Of a stretch of DNA of 64,000 bases, positions 18,211-28,800 are shown one piece after another. The stretch spans positions 1-64,000 of the forward strand of contig LOEU01000005.1 in assembly GCA_001516025.1 (NCBI GenBank), read 5' to 3'. The notes below the pieces were generated by a model. The model was not told where the DNA came from. It saw nothing but the letters and a program-made list of their open reading frames with translations, and searched no databases. Every line of letters starts with the position of its first letter. Within the stretch, counting starts at the first letter, position 1. This DNA comes from a bacterium BRH_c32. GTDB taxonomy: Bacteria > Bacteroidota > Ignavibacteria > Ignavibacteriales > Melioribacteraceae. The position numbers and the translations under genes were made by a program.

Positions 18211-18744
18211 GTGAAAAAATATCTTGTACTATTTGCTCTTTTGTTAATTACATCTAGTGCTTTCGCACAAACAACAGCTCCTGCAGTTAAAATTGGGTAT
18301 GTTGATTCAGAAACAATTTTAGCTCAATATTCTGAAGCTATCAAAGCTAAAAGTGATATTGATGGATTAGTTGCAAAATGGAAAGCACAGATTGATAGTA
18401 TGGCAGCTGAATTACAAGCTTCATATGGCGAATATCAGAAACAAGCAGCTACTATGTCTCCTGAAAAACAAAAAGAGGCACAGACTAAGATCGTAGAAAA
18501 AGAACAAAAAGCACAACAATTTAGAGATCAAAAATTTAATCAGCCTAATGGTGAATATTTCATTAGACAAGAACAGATTATGGCTCCTGTAAAAACAAAA
18601 ATATTTAATGCTATCAATGATGTTGCTAAAGATGAATCAATGCAATTTGTTTTTGATAAAGCAGGTGATGTAATTTTGTTATATGCTGAACAACAATTTG
18701 ATATAACATTTAAGGTTTTAGATAGACTTAAAAGAGGCAAATAA
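18211..18744 (+). CDS. OmpH/Skp-family periplasmic chaperone (first copy)
   Basis: The 177-residue protein begins with GTG after a GAGGT site. It has a signal peptide ending in AFA (about residue 19), then the Skp motif KIGYVDSETIL and a long charged coiled coil (about 45-125). Skp holds unfolded outer-membrane proteins on their way to BamA. It lies 27 bp after bamA and 3 bp before a second copy. Its C-terminus (FVFDKAGDVILLYAEQQFDIT) is typical of the Bacteroidota/Ignavibacteriota type. Confidence 0.9.
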   Translation: MKKYLVLFALLLITSSAFAQTTAPAVKIGYVDSETILAQYSEAIKAKSDIDGLVAKWKAQIDSMAAELQASYGEYQKQAATMSPEKQKEAQTKIVEKEQKAQQFRDQKFNQPNGEYFIRQEQIMAPVKTKIFNAINDVAKDESMQFVFDKAGDVILLYAEQQFDITFKVLDRLKRGK

Positions 18745-18747
18745 AAA

Positions 18748-19263
18748 ATGAAGAAATTTTGTTTTGTAATAGTTTTCGCTTTTCTTTTTGGATCATTATC
18801 GTTTTTATCCGCACAACCGAAATTCGGCTATGTCGATTCTGAAACGATCATGAAACAATTACCTGATGCACAAGACACACAGAAAAAACTTGATGCATTA
18901 ATTAAAGAATGGCAGGATGAATTAGCAAAGCTCGAACGCGATTGGAAAGCTAAATATGACGATTATGAAAAAAGAAAGCTTATTCTTAGCGAACAAAAAA
19001 GAGCTGACGTTGAAAAAGAGTTAGTTACTCTCGAAGATCAGGTTTCTAAATACCGTCAAGATAAGTTTGGCGTTAGAGGTGAACTTTTTCAGAAGCAAGA
19101 AGAACTAATGAAACCTATTCAGAACAGAATTTTTACTGCTATTCAAGAAGTAGCGAAAGATGAAGATTTTGATTTTATATTTGATAGAAGCGGAGATATG
19201 ATTTTTCTCTACGCTAAAGAGGAATTCGATGTAACGAATTTAGTTTTAGAAAAATTAAAATGA
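18748..19263 (+). CDS. OmpH/Skp-family periplasmic chaperone (second copy)
   Basis: The 171-residue paralogue of the preceding gene has a signal peptide ending in SAQ (about 22), FGYVDSETIMKQL, a coiled coil richer in Lys, Glu and Trp, and an almost identical C-terminal block (FIFDRSGDMIFLYAKEEFDVT). The two arose by tandem duplication, and divergence in the coiled coil suggests different clients or hetero-oligomers (inference). Its stop codon directly abuts the lpxD start. Confidence 0.9.
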   Translation: MKKFCFVIVFAFLFGSLSFLSAQPKFGYVDSETIMKQLPDAQDTQKKLDALIKEWQDELAKLERDWKAKYDDYEKRKLILSEQKRADVEKELVTLEDQVSKYRQDKFGVRGELFQKQEELMKPIQNRIFTAIQEVAKDEDFDFIFDRSGDMIFLYAKEEFDVTNLVLEKLK

Positions 19264-20331
19264 GTGAAAATGAAATTAAAATTAAAAGATATCGCCGACT
19301 TAGTCGGCGGTATTGTTTATGGGAATCCCGATGAAGTAATTTCCAATATTGCAAAAATAGAAGAATCCCAAAAAGGAGACTTAACATTCCTCTATTTACC
19401 TGCTTATGAAAAGTATTTATCCACCACAAACGCCACCGCAGTATTAATCAAACCCGAATTAAAACGCTCCAGAGAAGATATAAATTATATCGAAGTCAAA
19501 AACCCTAATCACGCACTTCAAAAAATAATTATTACATATCTTACTCCCCAAATCGATTTAAAAGGAATAGACAAAACTGCACAGATTGAGGACTCGGCTA
19601 TTATTGGTACGAATTCAAACATCGGTAAAAATGTTGTTATAGAAGGCGGAGTAAAAATTGGAGAAAATAGCACAATATTGCATAATACAGTGATAATGAG
19701 AAATGTTTCTATCGGAGAAAATTGTTTAATCTATCCCAATGTTACAATTCGCGAAGATTCCGTCATTGGGAAAAACGTTATTATTCATTCCGGTTCAGTA
19801 GTCGGATCAGATGGATTCGGTTATATACCAAATGAAAACGGAGAATACACAAAGGTCCCGCAAATCGGTAATGTAGTTTTAGAAGATGACGTAGAGATTG
19901 GTTCTAATGTGTCTATTGATAGAGCCGCTTTCGGTTCTACTCGTATTAAAAGAGGCGCTAAAATTGATAACTTGGTACAAGTTGCACATAATGTTGTCAT
20001 TGGTGAAGATACAGCGATAGCCTCTCAAGTGGGAATTGCAGGTAGCTCAAAGATTGGTAAGAATGTAATCCTAGCCGGTCAAGTCGGGATTGCCGGACAT
20101 TTAGAAATCGGTGATAAAATTGTTATAACTGCTCAATCAGGCGTTTCTAAATCACTCCTTAAATCAGGACAGTATCGAGGAACACCAGCAGATGATTTTA
20201 TGACTGAGCTTAAAAATGAAGTTCACGTAAGGAATTTATCTTCTTATGCAAAAAGTATTAAGAATTTAGAAGAAAAAATTGCATTTTTGGAAGGAAAAAT
20301 TTCTGAATTAATGAAAAAGGAAAATATCTGA
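19264..20331 (+). CDS. lpxD: UDP-3-O-acylglucosamine N-acyltransferase LpxD
   Basis: The 355-residue protein has an N-terminal uridine-binding domain (GDLTFLYLP region near 38-46), many left-handed beta-helix hexapeptide repeats from about residue 105, and a C-terminal helix. The catalytic His is probably in LVQVAHNVVIG. It performs the third step of lipid A synthesis, adding a 3-hydroxyacyl chain to the glucosamine nitrogen. A GTG at 19264 directly follows the upstream stop; an in-frame ATG two codons later is an equally plausible start. It shares one base with the next gene. Confidence 0.95.
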   Translation: MKMKLKLKDIADLVGGIVYGNPDEVISNIAKIEESQKGDLTFLYLPAYEKYLSTTNATAVLIKPELKRSREDINYIEVKNPNHALQKIIITYLTPQIDLKGIDKTAQIEDSAIIGTNSNIGKNVVIEGGVKIGENSTILHNTVIMRNVSIGENCLIYPNVTIREDSVIGKNVIIHSGSVVGSDGFGYIPNENGEYTKVPQIGNVVLEDDVEIGSNVSIDRAAFGSTRIKRGAKIDNLVQVAHNVVIGEDTAIASQVGIAGSSKIGKNVILAGQVGIAGHLEIGDKIVITAQSGVSKSLLKSGQYRGTPADDFMTELKNEVHVRNLSSYAKSIKNLEEKIAFLEGKISELMKKENI

Positions 20332-21752
20332 TGTTAGAACTTCAGAGGACGATAGCCAAACCCGCTTCAATATCCGGGATTGGGTTACATACAGGCACTT
20401 CATGCACAATGACTTTTAGACCGGCTCCCGATAATTATGGGATTAGATTCATACGTGTCGATCTTGGGGATAGACCCGAAATACCCGCAAATACAGATTA
20501 TGTAGTTGATATATCACGTGGGACTACATTAGGTCTTGGAGAGGCAAAAGTTTTTACGGTTGAACATGTACTCGCTGCAATAGTAGGATTGCAAATTGAT
20601 AATATAAAAATTGAATTAGATGGAATCGAACCTCCCGTGGGTGATGGGAGTGCAATGCCTTATGTCGAAAAATTACTCGAAGCAGGTTTTGTTACTCAAG
20701 AAACTCCAAGAGATTATCTTAAAATCGATCAAACTGTAATGCATCATGATGAAGAAAATCAGATCGATATTGTTGCTCTTCCACTTGATAATTATCGAAT
20801 AACAGTAATGGTTGATTACCAAAACCCAGCTTTAGGAAGCCAGCATACCGGACTCTTTGATTTAGAAAAAGAGTTTGTAACAGAATTTGCTCCTTGCAGA
20901 ACTTTTTGTTTTTTGAGTGAATTAGAAGCCCTTGCAGATAAAGGATTAATTAAAGGGGGAGATATCAATAATGCTATCGTTATTGTGGATCATGATTTAG
21001 AACAGGAAAAATTAGATAAATTAGGGAAAAAGATTGGTGTAGAGACGCCATTGAATATAGGTGATACAGGATTCTTGAACGATAAATCACTTCGTTTCAA
21101 AAATGAACCGGCTCGACATAAACTTTTAGATATGCTCGGAGACTTGGCACTAATTGGTGCACCAATTAAAGCACAAATTCTTGCGGCTCGTCCCGGACAT
21201 AAAGCGAATGTAGAATTTGCAAAAAAAATAAGGGCATTATATCAACAAAATAAATTGATTAAGAAATTCCAGCATGTAAAAAAAGAAGGTATCGTATTTG
21301 ATATCAATGCAATCAAAAGGATACTCCCCCACCGTTATCCGTTTCTTTTAGTTGACAAGATTATTGAATTAGAATTGGATAAAAAAGTTGTTGGTGTAAA
21401 AGCTGTAACGGGTAACGAACCATTTTTTGAAGGCCATTTTCCTGATTATCCTGTAATGCCGGGTGTTTTAATTGTTGAAGCTCTAGCACAGGCAAGCGGT
21501 ATATTATTGTTGAATGCACTTCCCGATCCTAAGAGTAAATTAGTCCTTTTTATGAGTATTACTAATGCTAAATTTAGGAAACCGGTTGTACCCGGAGATC
21601 AATTAATACTTGAAGCAGAACTTATAACAAAGCGCCCAAAATATTTTGCAATCAAAGGTGCTGCTTATGTAGAGAACACATTAGTGGCTGAAGCAGAATT
21701 TATGGCGGCAATTGTAGATAGAGATCAACCAAAAAATATAGAAGAAAATTAA
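20331..21752 (+). CDS. lpxC/fabZ: Bifunctional LpxC deacetylase / FabZ dehydratase fusion
   Basis: Residues 1-305 are LpxC, the zinc deacetylase committing UDP-acyl-GlcNAc to lipid A. Its zinc ligands are visible as His79 (TVEHVLAAI), His263 and Asp267 (RHKLLD). Residues 320-473 are FabZ, the 3-hydroxyacyl-ACP dehydratase, with HRYPFLLVD, catalytic His369 (EGHFPDYPVMPGVL) and Glu383 (VEALAQ). This fusion is established in Bacteroidota and relatives and couples two enzymes competing for 3-hydroxyacyl-ACP. It overlaps both neighbours by one base. Confidence 0.96.
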   Translation: MLELQRTIAKPASISGIGLHTGTSCTMTFRPAPDNYGIRFIRVDLGDRPEIPANTDYVVDISRGTTLGLGEAKVFTVEHVLAAIVGLQIDNIKIELDGIEPPVGDGSAMPYVEKLLEAGFVTQETPRDYLKIDQTVMHHDEENQIDIVALPLDNYRITVMVDYQNPALGSQHTGLFDLEKEFVTEFAPCRTFCFLSELEALADKGLIKGGDINNAIVIVDHDLEQEKLDKLGKKIGVETPLNIGDTGFLNDKSLRFKNEPARHKLLDMLGDLALIGAPIKAQILAARPGHKANVEFAKKIRALYQQNKLIKKFQHVKKEGIVFDINAIKRILPHRYPFLLVDKIIELELDKKVVGVKAVTGNEPFFEGHFPDYPVMPGVLIVEALAQASGILLLNALPDPKSKLVLFMSITNAKFRKPVVPGDQLILEAELITKRPKYFAIKGAAYVENTLVAEAEFMAAIVDRDQPKNIEEN

Positions 21753-22528
21753 TGAACTTAATTCATCCAACATCGATCGTTAGTCCTAATGCGAAATTAG
21801 GTGAGAACGTTAAAATAGGTCCATTTACAATTATCCATGATGATGTAGAGATTGGAGATAATACTGAAATAGCATCAAGCGCGGTTTTATATGACGGAGC
21901 TCGAATTGGTAATAATGTTAAGATTTTTCAAGGAGCTTCGATTGCCAATAAACCGCAGGATCTAAAATTCGGTGATGAAAAAACATATTTCTATGTGGGA
22001 GATAATACCACAATTAGAGAGTTTGTTACATTGCATCGCGGTACTTTAGCAACCGGTAAAGCATCAGTCGGTAAAGACTGCCTTATTATGGCTTATGCGC
22101 ATGTTGCACACGACTGTATTATTGGAGATAATTGCATTTTATCAAATGCAGTGCAAGTCGGTGGACATGTTCATGTAGGAGATTGGGTTATTATTGGCGG
22201 ACTTACAGCCATTCATCAATTTTCAAAAATAGGTGAGCACTCTATGATTGGAGGTTCATTCAAAGTTTCTTCAGACGTCCCCCCTTATATTCTTGCTGCG
22301 GGAGAACCACTTAGATATCATGGACTCAATGTAATCGGGTTAAGACGTCGTGGTTTTTCTAATGATGATATCGCTACTATTAAAGATTGTTATCATTTCC
22401 TTTATCATTCAGGTAATAATTTTTCTCAAGCAAAAGAAAAAATTGCAGCTAAATATCCTGATAATATTTATGCAAAAAAAATATTAGACTTTTTTATTGA
22501 TGTAAAAAGAGCAGTAATAAGAAGATGA
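21752..22528 (+). CDS. lpxA: UDP-N-acetylglucosamine acyltransferase LpxA
   Basis: The 258-residue left-handed beta-helix protein starts IHPTSIVSPNAKLGENVKIGPF and carries hexapeptide repeats to about residue 190, with the catalytic His in MAYAHVAHDC. The C-terminal helical domain includes GLNVIGLRRRGF, the family signature. It performs the first acylation of lipid A synthesis. Length is normal. Overlaps of one base with lpxC/fabZ and four bases with the next gene indicate coupled translation. Confidence 0.96.
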   Translation: MNLIHPTSIVSPNAKLGENVKIGPFTIIHDDVEIGDNTEIASSAVLYDGARIGNNVKIFQGASIANKPQDLKFGDEKTYFYVGDNTTIREFVTLHRGTLATGKASVGKDCLIMAYAHVAHDCIIGDNCILSNAVQVGGHVHVGDWVIIGGLTAIHQFSKIGEHSMIGGSFKVSSDVPPYILAAGEPLRYHGLNVIGLRRRGFSNDDIATIKDCYHFLYHSGNNFSQAKEKIAAKYPDNIYAKKILDFFIDVKRAVIRR

Positions 22529-23268
22529 AATGGTTTTATATCGATACCGGATTTAATACAGGTAAATATAATATGGATTTTGATATGTCATTAGCGCAGT
22601 CATGCACTAATGACATTGCTTTTTTCAGGATATACCGATGGCAGCCATATTGTATCTCTTTGGGTGCTAATCAAAAAATGACTGATATTAAAACCGAAAA
22701 AGCATCCGCTGATGGTGTTGATATTGTAACCCGACCAACCGGCGGAAGAGCAATTCTTCACGCTCAAGAAATTACTTATTCGGTTATTTATCCTTATGGA
22801 AAAGATTTTTCTCCAAAAGAATTATATTCCGAAATTTCTAAAGCACTTTTGGAAGGATTGATATTATACGACCATATATTAAGAGAAGGGGAATTAGAAA
22901 CTCTTCAGCCCAACTTCCCCGCTCTATTGAAAGAATCAACCGGTGCTATCTGCTTCGGAAGTACGGCAAAGAACGAAGTAAAATTTCATGGTAAAAAATT
23001 AATCGGAAGTGCACAAAGGAAACTAAACAGCACTATCCTGCAGCATGGTTCAATCCTTTGCGGAGAATATCATAAGCATTTAATTGATTATCTTTATATT
23101 GATGAAAATCAATTTCAACATCTTAAAAACGAGATTGATTCAAAGACAATCGAAATTGAAACCATCGTGGGTTATGAAACCGATTATTCCAAACTCATAG
23201 ATTCATTGAAAACCGGATTCGAAAATCATTTTGAAATTTTAGAACCAATCAATTCTTTTATTAAATAG
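22525..23268 (+). CDS. LipM/LplA-family octanoyl or lipoyl transferase
   Basis: The 247-residue protein belongs to the biotin/lipoate ligase fold (PF03099). RPTGGRAILHA (70-80) and GKKLIGSAQRK (156-166) form the acyl-binding site with Lys158. Cys143 in GAICFGS sits where LipM-type octanoyltransferases keep their nucleophile, so octanoyl-ACP:protein transfer is more likely than ATP-dependent ligation (inference). Odd context: it overlaps lpxA by four bases inside a lipid A operon, not next to lipA or dehydrogenase genes. Confidence 0.82.
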   Translation: MKWFYIDTGFNTGKYNMDFDMSLAQSCTNDIAFFRIYRWQPYCISLGANQKMTDIKTEKASADGVDIVTRPTGGRAILHAQEITYSVIYPYGKDFSPKELYSEISKALLEGLILYDHILREGELETLQPNFPALLKESTGAICFGSTAKNEVKFHGKKLIGSAQRKLNSTILQHGSILCGEYHKHLIDYLYIDENQFQHLKNEIDSKTIEIETIVGYETDYSKLIDSLKTGFENHFEILEPINSFIK

Positions 23269-23287
23269 CAGTTAAAGACTCCTTCAA

Positions 23288-24346
23288 ATGAAAAAAATAC
23301 TTTTAATTATATTATTAATTTTTACTACACATTTATATTCACAAGATGATTCTATATCCGTTTATTTGGATGGGACTTCGATTACAAATATTACAGGTGA
23401 TAAAGAAAATATCTGGGTAGCAACAAATGGGAAAGGTATTTTTAAGTATTCACTAAAAACAGAAAAGTGGGAAAATTACTCATCCGAAAAAGGTAATCTT
23501 CAACATGATATTTTTTATTGCGTAGCGGCTAATGATAAATTTGTTTGGGCAGGTTCCACCGATGGTCTCTTTATATTAGATAAGAAAAGAGATACATGGA
23601 CAAAAAGAAAATTTGGCCTTGGCGGGCAGCTCAGTAATTGGATTCGCTCACTTGCTTATGATAAGTATGAAGATATTCTATGGATCGGCAGATTTAAATA
23701 TCTAACCGAATTTGATTTAAAAAAGCAAAGATTCACTGATCACGATCTCACGATTGCAGGGATTGAAAAAACAAATACAATCAAAGATATTGCTGTTGAT
23801 GGTGATAGTGTAGTTTGGTTTGCAACTGAAGCCGGTCTTCATAAATACAATAAGAAAAAAAATATTAATGACCCGGATGCAATCTTTTTTTATGACAACA
23901 GAAACAATTATTTTGCCGGACTTGGAGAACAAATATCGATCTCCTCGATCGCATTCGAAAGCAAAAATCTTTGGATTGGTTTAGACGAATTTACAACTCC
24001 TGAAAGACCTGATTTTAATGTTGGCGGCATCTTTAAATTCAACAGGAAAAATGATTGGACTAAATTCGATGTCTCAAATGGACTTACAGGTAATGGGATT
24101 AATTCGTTGGCTATTACAGGAAATTATATATGGGCCGGGTTATATCAGTTCGGAAGAGACACTAAAGATATGTATGGCAGAGGGCTTGCCCTTATAAATA
24201 GAACCAATAATAAAGTATCTATTATAAGAAATAGTACTATTTCTCCGAATATAAATTGCATCTATTTTGATGGAACAAATATTTGGATTGGCACTAGTTC
24301 AAATGTTGTAAAAATAAAAATCGTTAATAATTTGGCTAAATGGTAA
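23288..24346 (+). CDS. Exported beta-propeller protein (two-component-regulator-propeller-like repeats)
   Basis: The 352-residue protein has a signal peptide (about 1-18, ending in YSQ), then at least six repeats of the pattern 'I-W-x-G/A-T-x-G-x-x-K/L' such as NIWVATNGKGIFKY, FVWAGSTDGLFI and NIWIGTSSNVVKI. These resemble Reg_prop/propeller repeats of periplasmic sensor domains, but there is no kinase or membrane part, so the whole protein is one propeller in the periplasm or at the surface. It is embedded between an acyltransferase and a heptose kinase gene, 2 bp from the latter. Function unknown. Confidence 0.75.
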   Translation: MKKILLIILLIFTTHLYSQDDSISVYLDGTSITNITGDKENIWVATNGKGIFKYSLKTEKWENYSSEKGNLQHDIFYCVAANDKFVWAGSTDGLFILDKKRDTWTKRKFGLGGQLSNWIRSLAYDKYEDILWIGRFKYLTEFDLKKQRFTDHDLTIAGIEKTNTIKDIAVDGDSVVWFATEAGLHKYNKKKNINDPDAIFFYDNRNNYFAGLGEQISISSIAFESKNLWIGLDEFTTPERPDFNVGGIFKFNRKNDWTKFDVSNGLTGNGINSLAITGNYIWAGLYQFGRDTKDMYGRGLALINRTNNKVSIIRNSTISPNINCIYFDGTNIWIGTSSNVVKIKIVNNLAKW

Positions 24347-24347
24347 T

Positions 24348-25343
24348 ATGGAAAATTTTAATAAGAAAAAGATTCTTAAATTAAACAGTAATTTGAAAAA
24401 CAAAAAAATTGCGGTTATCGGCGATATGATGCTCGATAGCTATTATTGGGGTTCAATTAATAGAATTTCTCCTGAAGCCCCGGTTCCCGTACTCGAAGTC
24501 GATAATGAATTTTCTCGATTCGGCGGAGCAATGAATGTTGCTAAAAATATCCAAAGTCTTGGAGGCATCCCATTCCCTATCGGAGTAGTAGGTAATGATT
24601 CTGATTCTGCTATTTTCCATAAATTATTAAGTGAAAGTAACATAGACGGAAAAGGTTTGATAAAGGACAGTTCAAGACATACTACTACAAAAACAAGGGT
24701 AATAGCACACAAGCAGCACGTTATTAGAATTGATAAAGAAAACATTAACCCAATTGATTCAAAAATTGAAAAAAAAATAATTAAATATTTATCTTCGATT
24801 ATCGATCAATTAGATGCAGTAATTTTAGAAGATTATAATAAAGGCGTGCTTACTCCAAATATAATTAAGGAAGTTATCAAAATGACTTTAGATGCAGGGA
24901 AAATAATCTCTGTCGATCCTAAGTTTAACAACTTTTTTGAATATAAAAATGTTACAGTATTTAAACCAAATCGGAAAGAGACCGAAGATGCACTTGGAAT
25001 AAGAATTAGAACGAGTAAGGACCTTGAATATGCGGGCAATAAATTACTAGATAAATTAAATCCTACTTATTTATTACTTACTTTAGGGGAAGAAGGAATT
25101 GCCCTTTTCGAGAAAGATAAACCGGTCAGAAGAATCCCTACAAAGGCGAGGAAAGTTGCCGATGTTTCGGGAGCCGGTGATACAGTCATCGCTACTCTTA
25201 CTTCCTCTTTGGCAGCAGGATATTCAATTGATGAAGCATCATATCTGGCAAATTTTGCAGGTGGAATTGTTTGCGAAGAAGTTGGGATTGTTCCTATTGA
25301 TATTACTAATTTAATTAAATCAGTTAAAGAAGAATTAAAATGA
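24348..25343 (+). CDS. rfaE1: D-glycero-beta-D-manno-heptose-7-phosphate kinase
   Basis: The 331-residue PfkB/ribokinase-fold protein has IAVIGDMMLDSYYWG near residue 22, RISPEAPVPVLEV, the FGGAMNVAKNI substrate motif and the ATP/anion-hole motif DVSGAGDTVIATL near 270. It corresponds to the N-terminal half of E. coli HldE and phosphorylates heptose-7-phosphate for LPS inner-core heptose. The partner adenylyltransferase is the next gene, overlapping by four bases. In this organism the two halves are separate proteins. Confidence 0.93.
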   Translation: MENFNKKKILKLNSNLKNKKIAVIGDMMLDSYYWGSINRISPEAPVPVLEVDNEFSRFGGAMNVAKNIQSLGGIPFPIGVVGNDSDSAIFHKLLSESNIDGKGLIKDSSRHTTTKTRVIAHKQHVIRIDKENINPIDSKIEKKIIKYLSSIIDQLDAVILEDYNKGVLTPNIIKEVIKMTLDAGKIISVDPKFNNFFEYKNVTVFKPNRKETEDALGIRIRTSKDLEYAGNKLLDKLNPTYLLLTLGEEGIALFEKDKPVRRIPTKARKVADVSGAGDTVIATLTSSLAAGYSIDEASYLANFAGGIVCEEVGIVPIDITNLIKSVKEELK

Positions 25344-25819
25344 AAAAATACATTTATCGTTTAGATGAACTTGTTCAGATAAGAAAAGAGCTAAAGCGTG
25401 AGAACAAAAAAGTTGTTTTCACCAATGGGTGTTTTGATATTCTGCATGCAGGTCATGTTGATTATATCGAAAAAGCAAAAGAAATGGGTGACGTTTTAAT
25501 CGTAGGTCTTAATTCGGATTCATCAGTAAAAAGAATCAAAGGAGAAAAACGACCAATAGTACCTGAAAATGAACGTGCCTTTATTATTGCATCCCTAAAG
25601 TCTGTCGATTTTGTTATATTATTTGATGAAGATACGCCTTATGAATTAATTAAGTCTCTTGCACCTGATATTCTCGTTAAAGGTGATGACTGGAGTATTG
25701 AAAATGTTGTAGGAAAAGATATTGTAGAAAAAAATGGAGGTGAGGTAAAAACTATTAAGTTTGTCAACTTCCAATCTACAACTAACATTATAAAAACTAT
25801 TCAAGAAAGATATAAATAA
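25340..25819 (+). CDS. rfaE2: D-glycero-beta-D-manno-heptose 1-phosphate adenylyltransferase
   Basis: The 159-residue nucleotidyltransferase has VFTNGCFDILHAGHVDYI (25-42) with the HxGH motif (HAGH), GLNSDSSVKRIKG (55-67) and a terminal SSTxII-like STTNIIKTI. It makes ADP-heptose together with rfaE1 and corresponds to the HldE C-terminal domain. It starts four bases inside rfaE1 and ends three bases before tamB. Confidence 0.93.
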   Translation: MKKYIYRLDELVQIRKELKRENKKVVFTNGCFDILHAGHVDYIEKAKEMGDVLIVGLNSDSSVKRIKGEKRPIVPENERAFIIASLKSVDFVILFDEDTPYELIKSLAPDILVKGDDWSIENVVGKDIVEKNGGEVKTIKFVNFQSTTNIIKTIQERYK

Positions 25820-25822
25820 AGA

Positions 25823-28800
25823 ATGGATGAAAAAGAAACACCAAAAAAAATAAAAAGATCTTTTATTAGGAAAGCATTCAATGTATTGCTCGTTTCCATG
25901 GGTGTTTTTGTATTTATTATTTTACTTTTATTTGGTTTTTCACAAACTTCCACTTTTAGAGACTATTTAAAAGATTTTGTAGTTGATCTTGCAGATGAGA
26001 ATCTGAATGGCAAACTGACGATCGGTTCTATTGATGGCACCCTTCTTACATCTTTTTCTATTAATAATACTGTACTGACAATCGAAAAAGACACATTAAT
26101 TTCTGCAGGTAAAATTGAAGTAGTAATCAGTCCCTTACAATTAATTTTAAAAAGAATTTATATCAGATCATTAGGCTTATCTGATGTAAAAGTTAATTTG
26201 CTGCAAAATCGAGATTCCACATGGAATTTTGAAAATCTGGTAAAACCTGATCCTGACACAACTACTAGTAAAAGTACATTTGATTTTACCATCATAGCAA
26301 ATAATATTTTGTTCCAAAATATTGATATAGTTAAGCAGACTTTTGAGAATAGAGGTTCCGGAGAACGTTATCAAAATCTAAATATGGATGACTTGGTAAT
26401 AAATAATTTTTCTTTAGATGCCAATGCAGTATTAGATTTAGGTAATAATGATTATGTATTTACACTTAATAATCTTGCTTTCACTCCTAATCTTACTCGA
26501 TTTAGCTTAAATAAATTTTCCGGAGTTTTTACAGCAACAGAAAGTTTCCTAAGCGTAAGAAATTTTAAACTTGTTACCGATAGCAGCGATATAACTATTA
26601 ATGCACGATTAGATAGCGTAAATATATTTAGTGGTACAGAACTTATCGATTTTAGAAATTATCCAATTAGAGCTTCTTTAGAAGCAAAACCATTTAATTT
26701 TTCAGATCTATCATCATATATAAACAGCACAGAGATTTTAAGAGGAGCACCTGAAATTTTATTTAGTGCACATGGTAAATTCGGAGATATTAGAATTGAT
26801 CGTCTGCTAGTGGAATATCTTGATACAAAAATTGATCTTAATGGTAGAGCACAGAACTTAAATAAACCGGAAAGTCTCTATTTTAATGCTAATATAGTCA
26901 ATAGCAGTGTTTATTATAAAGATGTAAATGAATTATTGCCAACCTTGGAAATACCAAAATTTGCTCAATTGTATTTAGAGGATATAAATATAAGTTTTGA
27001 TGGTGAACCACAAAATTTTTCTTCCACCATTTCGGCAAAGCTCAATGACGGTGAAATAAAATTAAATGCAAAAATGAATTTAAAACCAAATATCATTGAA
27101 TACGATGTAACCGGTGAAACAACCAATTTTAACTTAATGCCGATCATTGGGCTTAATACAGATTTAAATTCAGCGATTTCAATTAAAGGTAAAGGAACTT
27201 CACCTCAAAATCTCAATTCTTCAGGAGATGTTAAATTAATAAGCACAGTAATTGATAGTACTTTAGTAGATGACCTTTCACTTAAATTCACAGCGGCTAA
27301 TAGAAAAATAGATATTACAGCCGAGGGTAATAGCAAAAAAAGCAATATTTATTTATCAAGCCAGATTGTTTTTGACCAAGAAAATGTACCTTCATATAGC
27401 GCAATAGGTAATATTTATAATTTAGATTTATCTAAATTCTTAAATGATGAAAACTATTCCAGCAATCTTAATTTCTTTTTTAGTGCTGAAGGAGAAAGCT
27501 TCGATCTGGATTCACTTAATACAAGAATTTCATTAGGAGTGGAAAACTCACGATATAAAGATTTTGATATTGATTTTACGAGTATTGATATAACAGCAAA
27601 AACGGAAGCTTCTTTTAGAGAAATTAAATTAGTTTCTGATTTTATTGATTTTAGAATCTTCGGCGATTTCTCTGCCAATCAAGCTATTGACTTAGTCTCT
27701 TATGAAGCCTCTGCTATTGCAAAAGTAGTACAAGAGAAATTATCCTCTCTTAATCCGCTTCAAGTATTAAAATCCACTGAATCAAAAGAAGAAGAGATAA
27801 TTGAAATTCCCGAGTCAGCAAGCAGCCCTATTCATATTAACTATGAATTTAAATTCAAGGATTTTGATCTTATTGCACGCTTGATTGGCAATGACAGAAT
27901 AGATCTTGAAGGAAGTGGCGAAGGAACAATTGATAATAAAGACAATAACTTCGTAGTTACAACTGATATGGAAATCGATTATTTCATTCTTAAAAGTGGG
28001 GAATCAATTATATACCTATCTGATTCCGACTTGAATTTAAATTTTGTCAGAGATAATAGATATCTATCATTCGATAAACTTTTAGGAACTACTTCAATCT
28101 CTGGTAAGAGACTTTTCTTTGGAAGTACTATAAATAATTTCAATATGGATATTGCATTCAACCAAAGTAAATTATTTTTTATGGCCGCATTGGAGTATGA
28201 TAGCCTAATTACTGCAAGTACATCAGGTGAGGTCATAATGTCTCCGCAACAACAGGAGATAAGAATAAACGACCTTTCTGTTATCATGCAGGGGTTGGAA
28301 TGGAAGAATAGGGATACGCTAAGTGTAGCATTTACTCCCGAATCACTCAAATTCAATAAGTTTACTATTGGAACAGGAAAAACCGCAATTAACCTCAAAG
28401 GGTCGATTGAAAATAATAAATTTAATAATCTTGTTGTAGAAGCGGATAGCATTGAAAGTTATTTAATAAGCAACTACTTATTTGGCACTAATGATCCTGA
28501 GTTTAATTTATCCGGTGAATTTACTGCATTACTTTCAGGTACCTTCAATGATCCTACTTTTAAGAGCACACTAAAATTAAATGATTTCTCTTATGAAAAA
28601 AATAAATTTGGTTCGTTATTAGGATATCTTAATTATAAAGATAAACTATTCAAAGCAGATATAAAGTTTTTGGATACTACATATAATATTAATCAGCCAT
28701 TATTAGCTTTAACTGCATCTCTACCTTTTGATCTTACCGTAGGCGAGGGTAAAACTCGACTTATAGAAACAGAGCCGATTAATATAGCTCTAAACACAGA

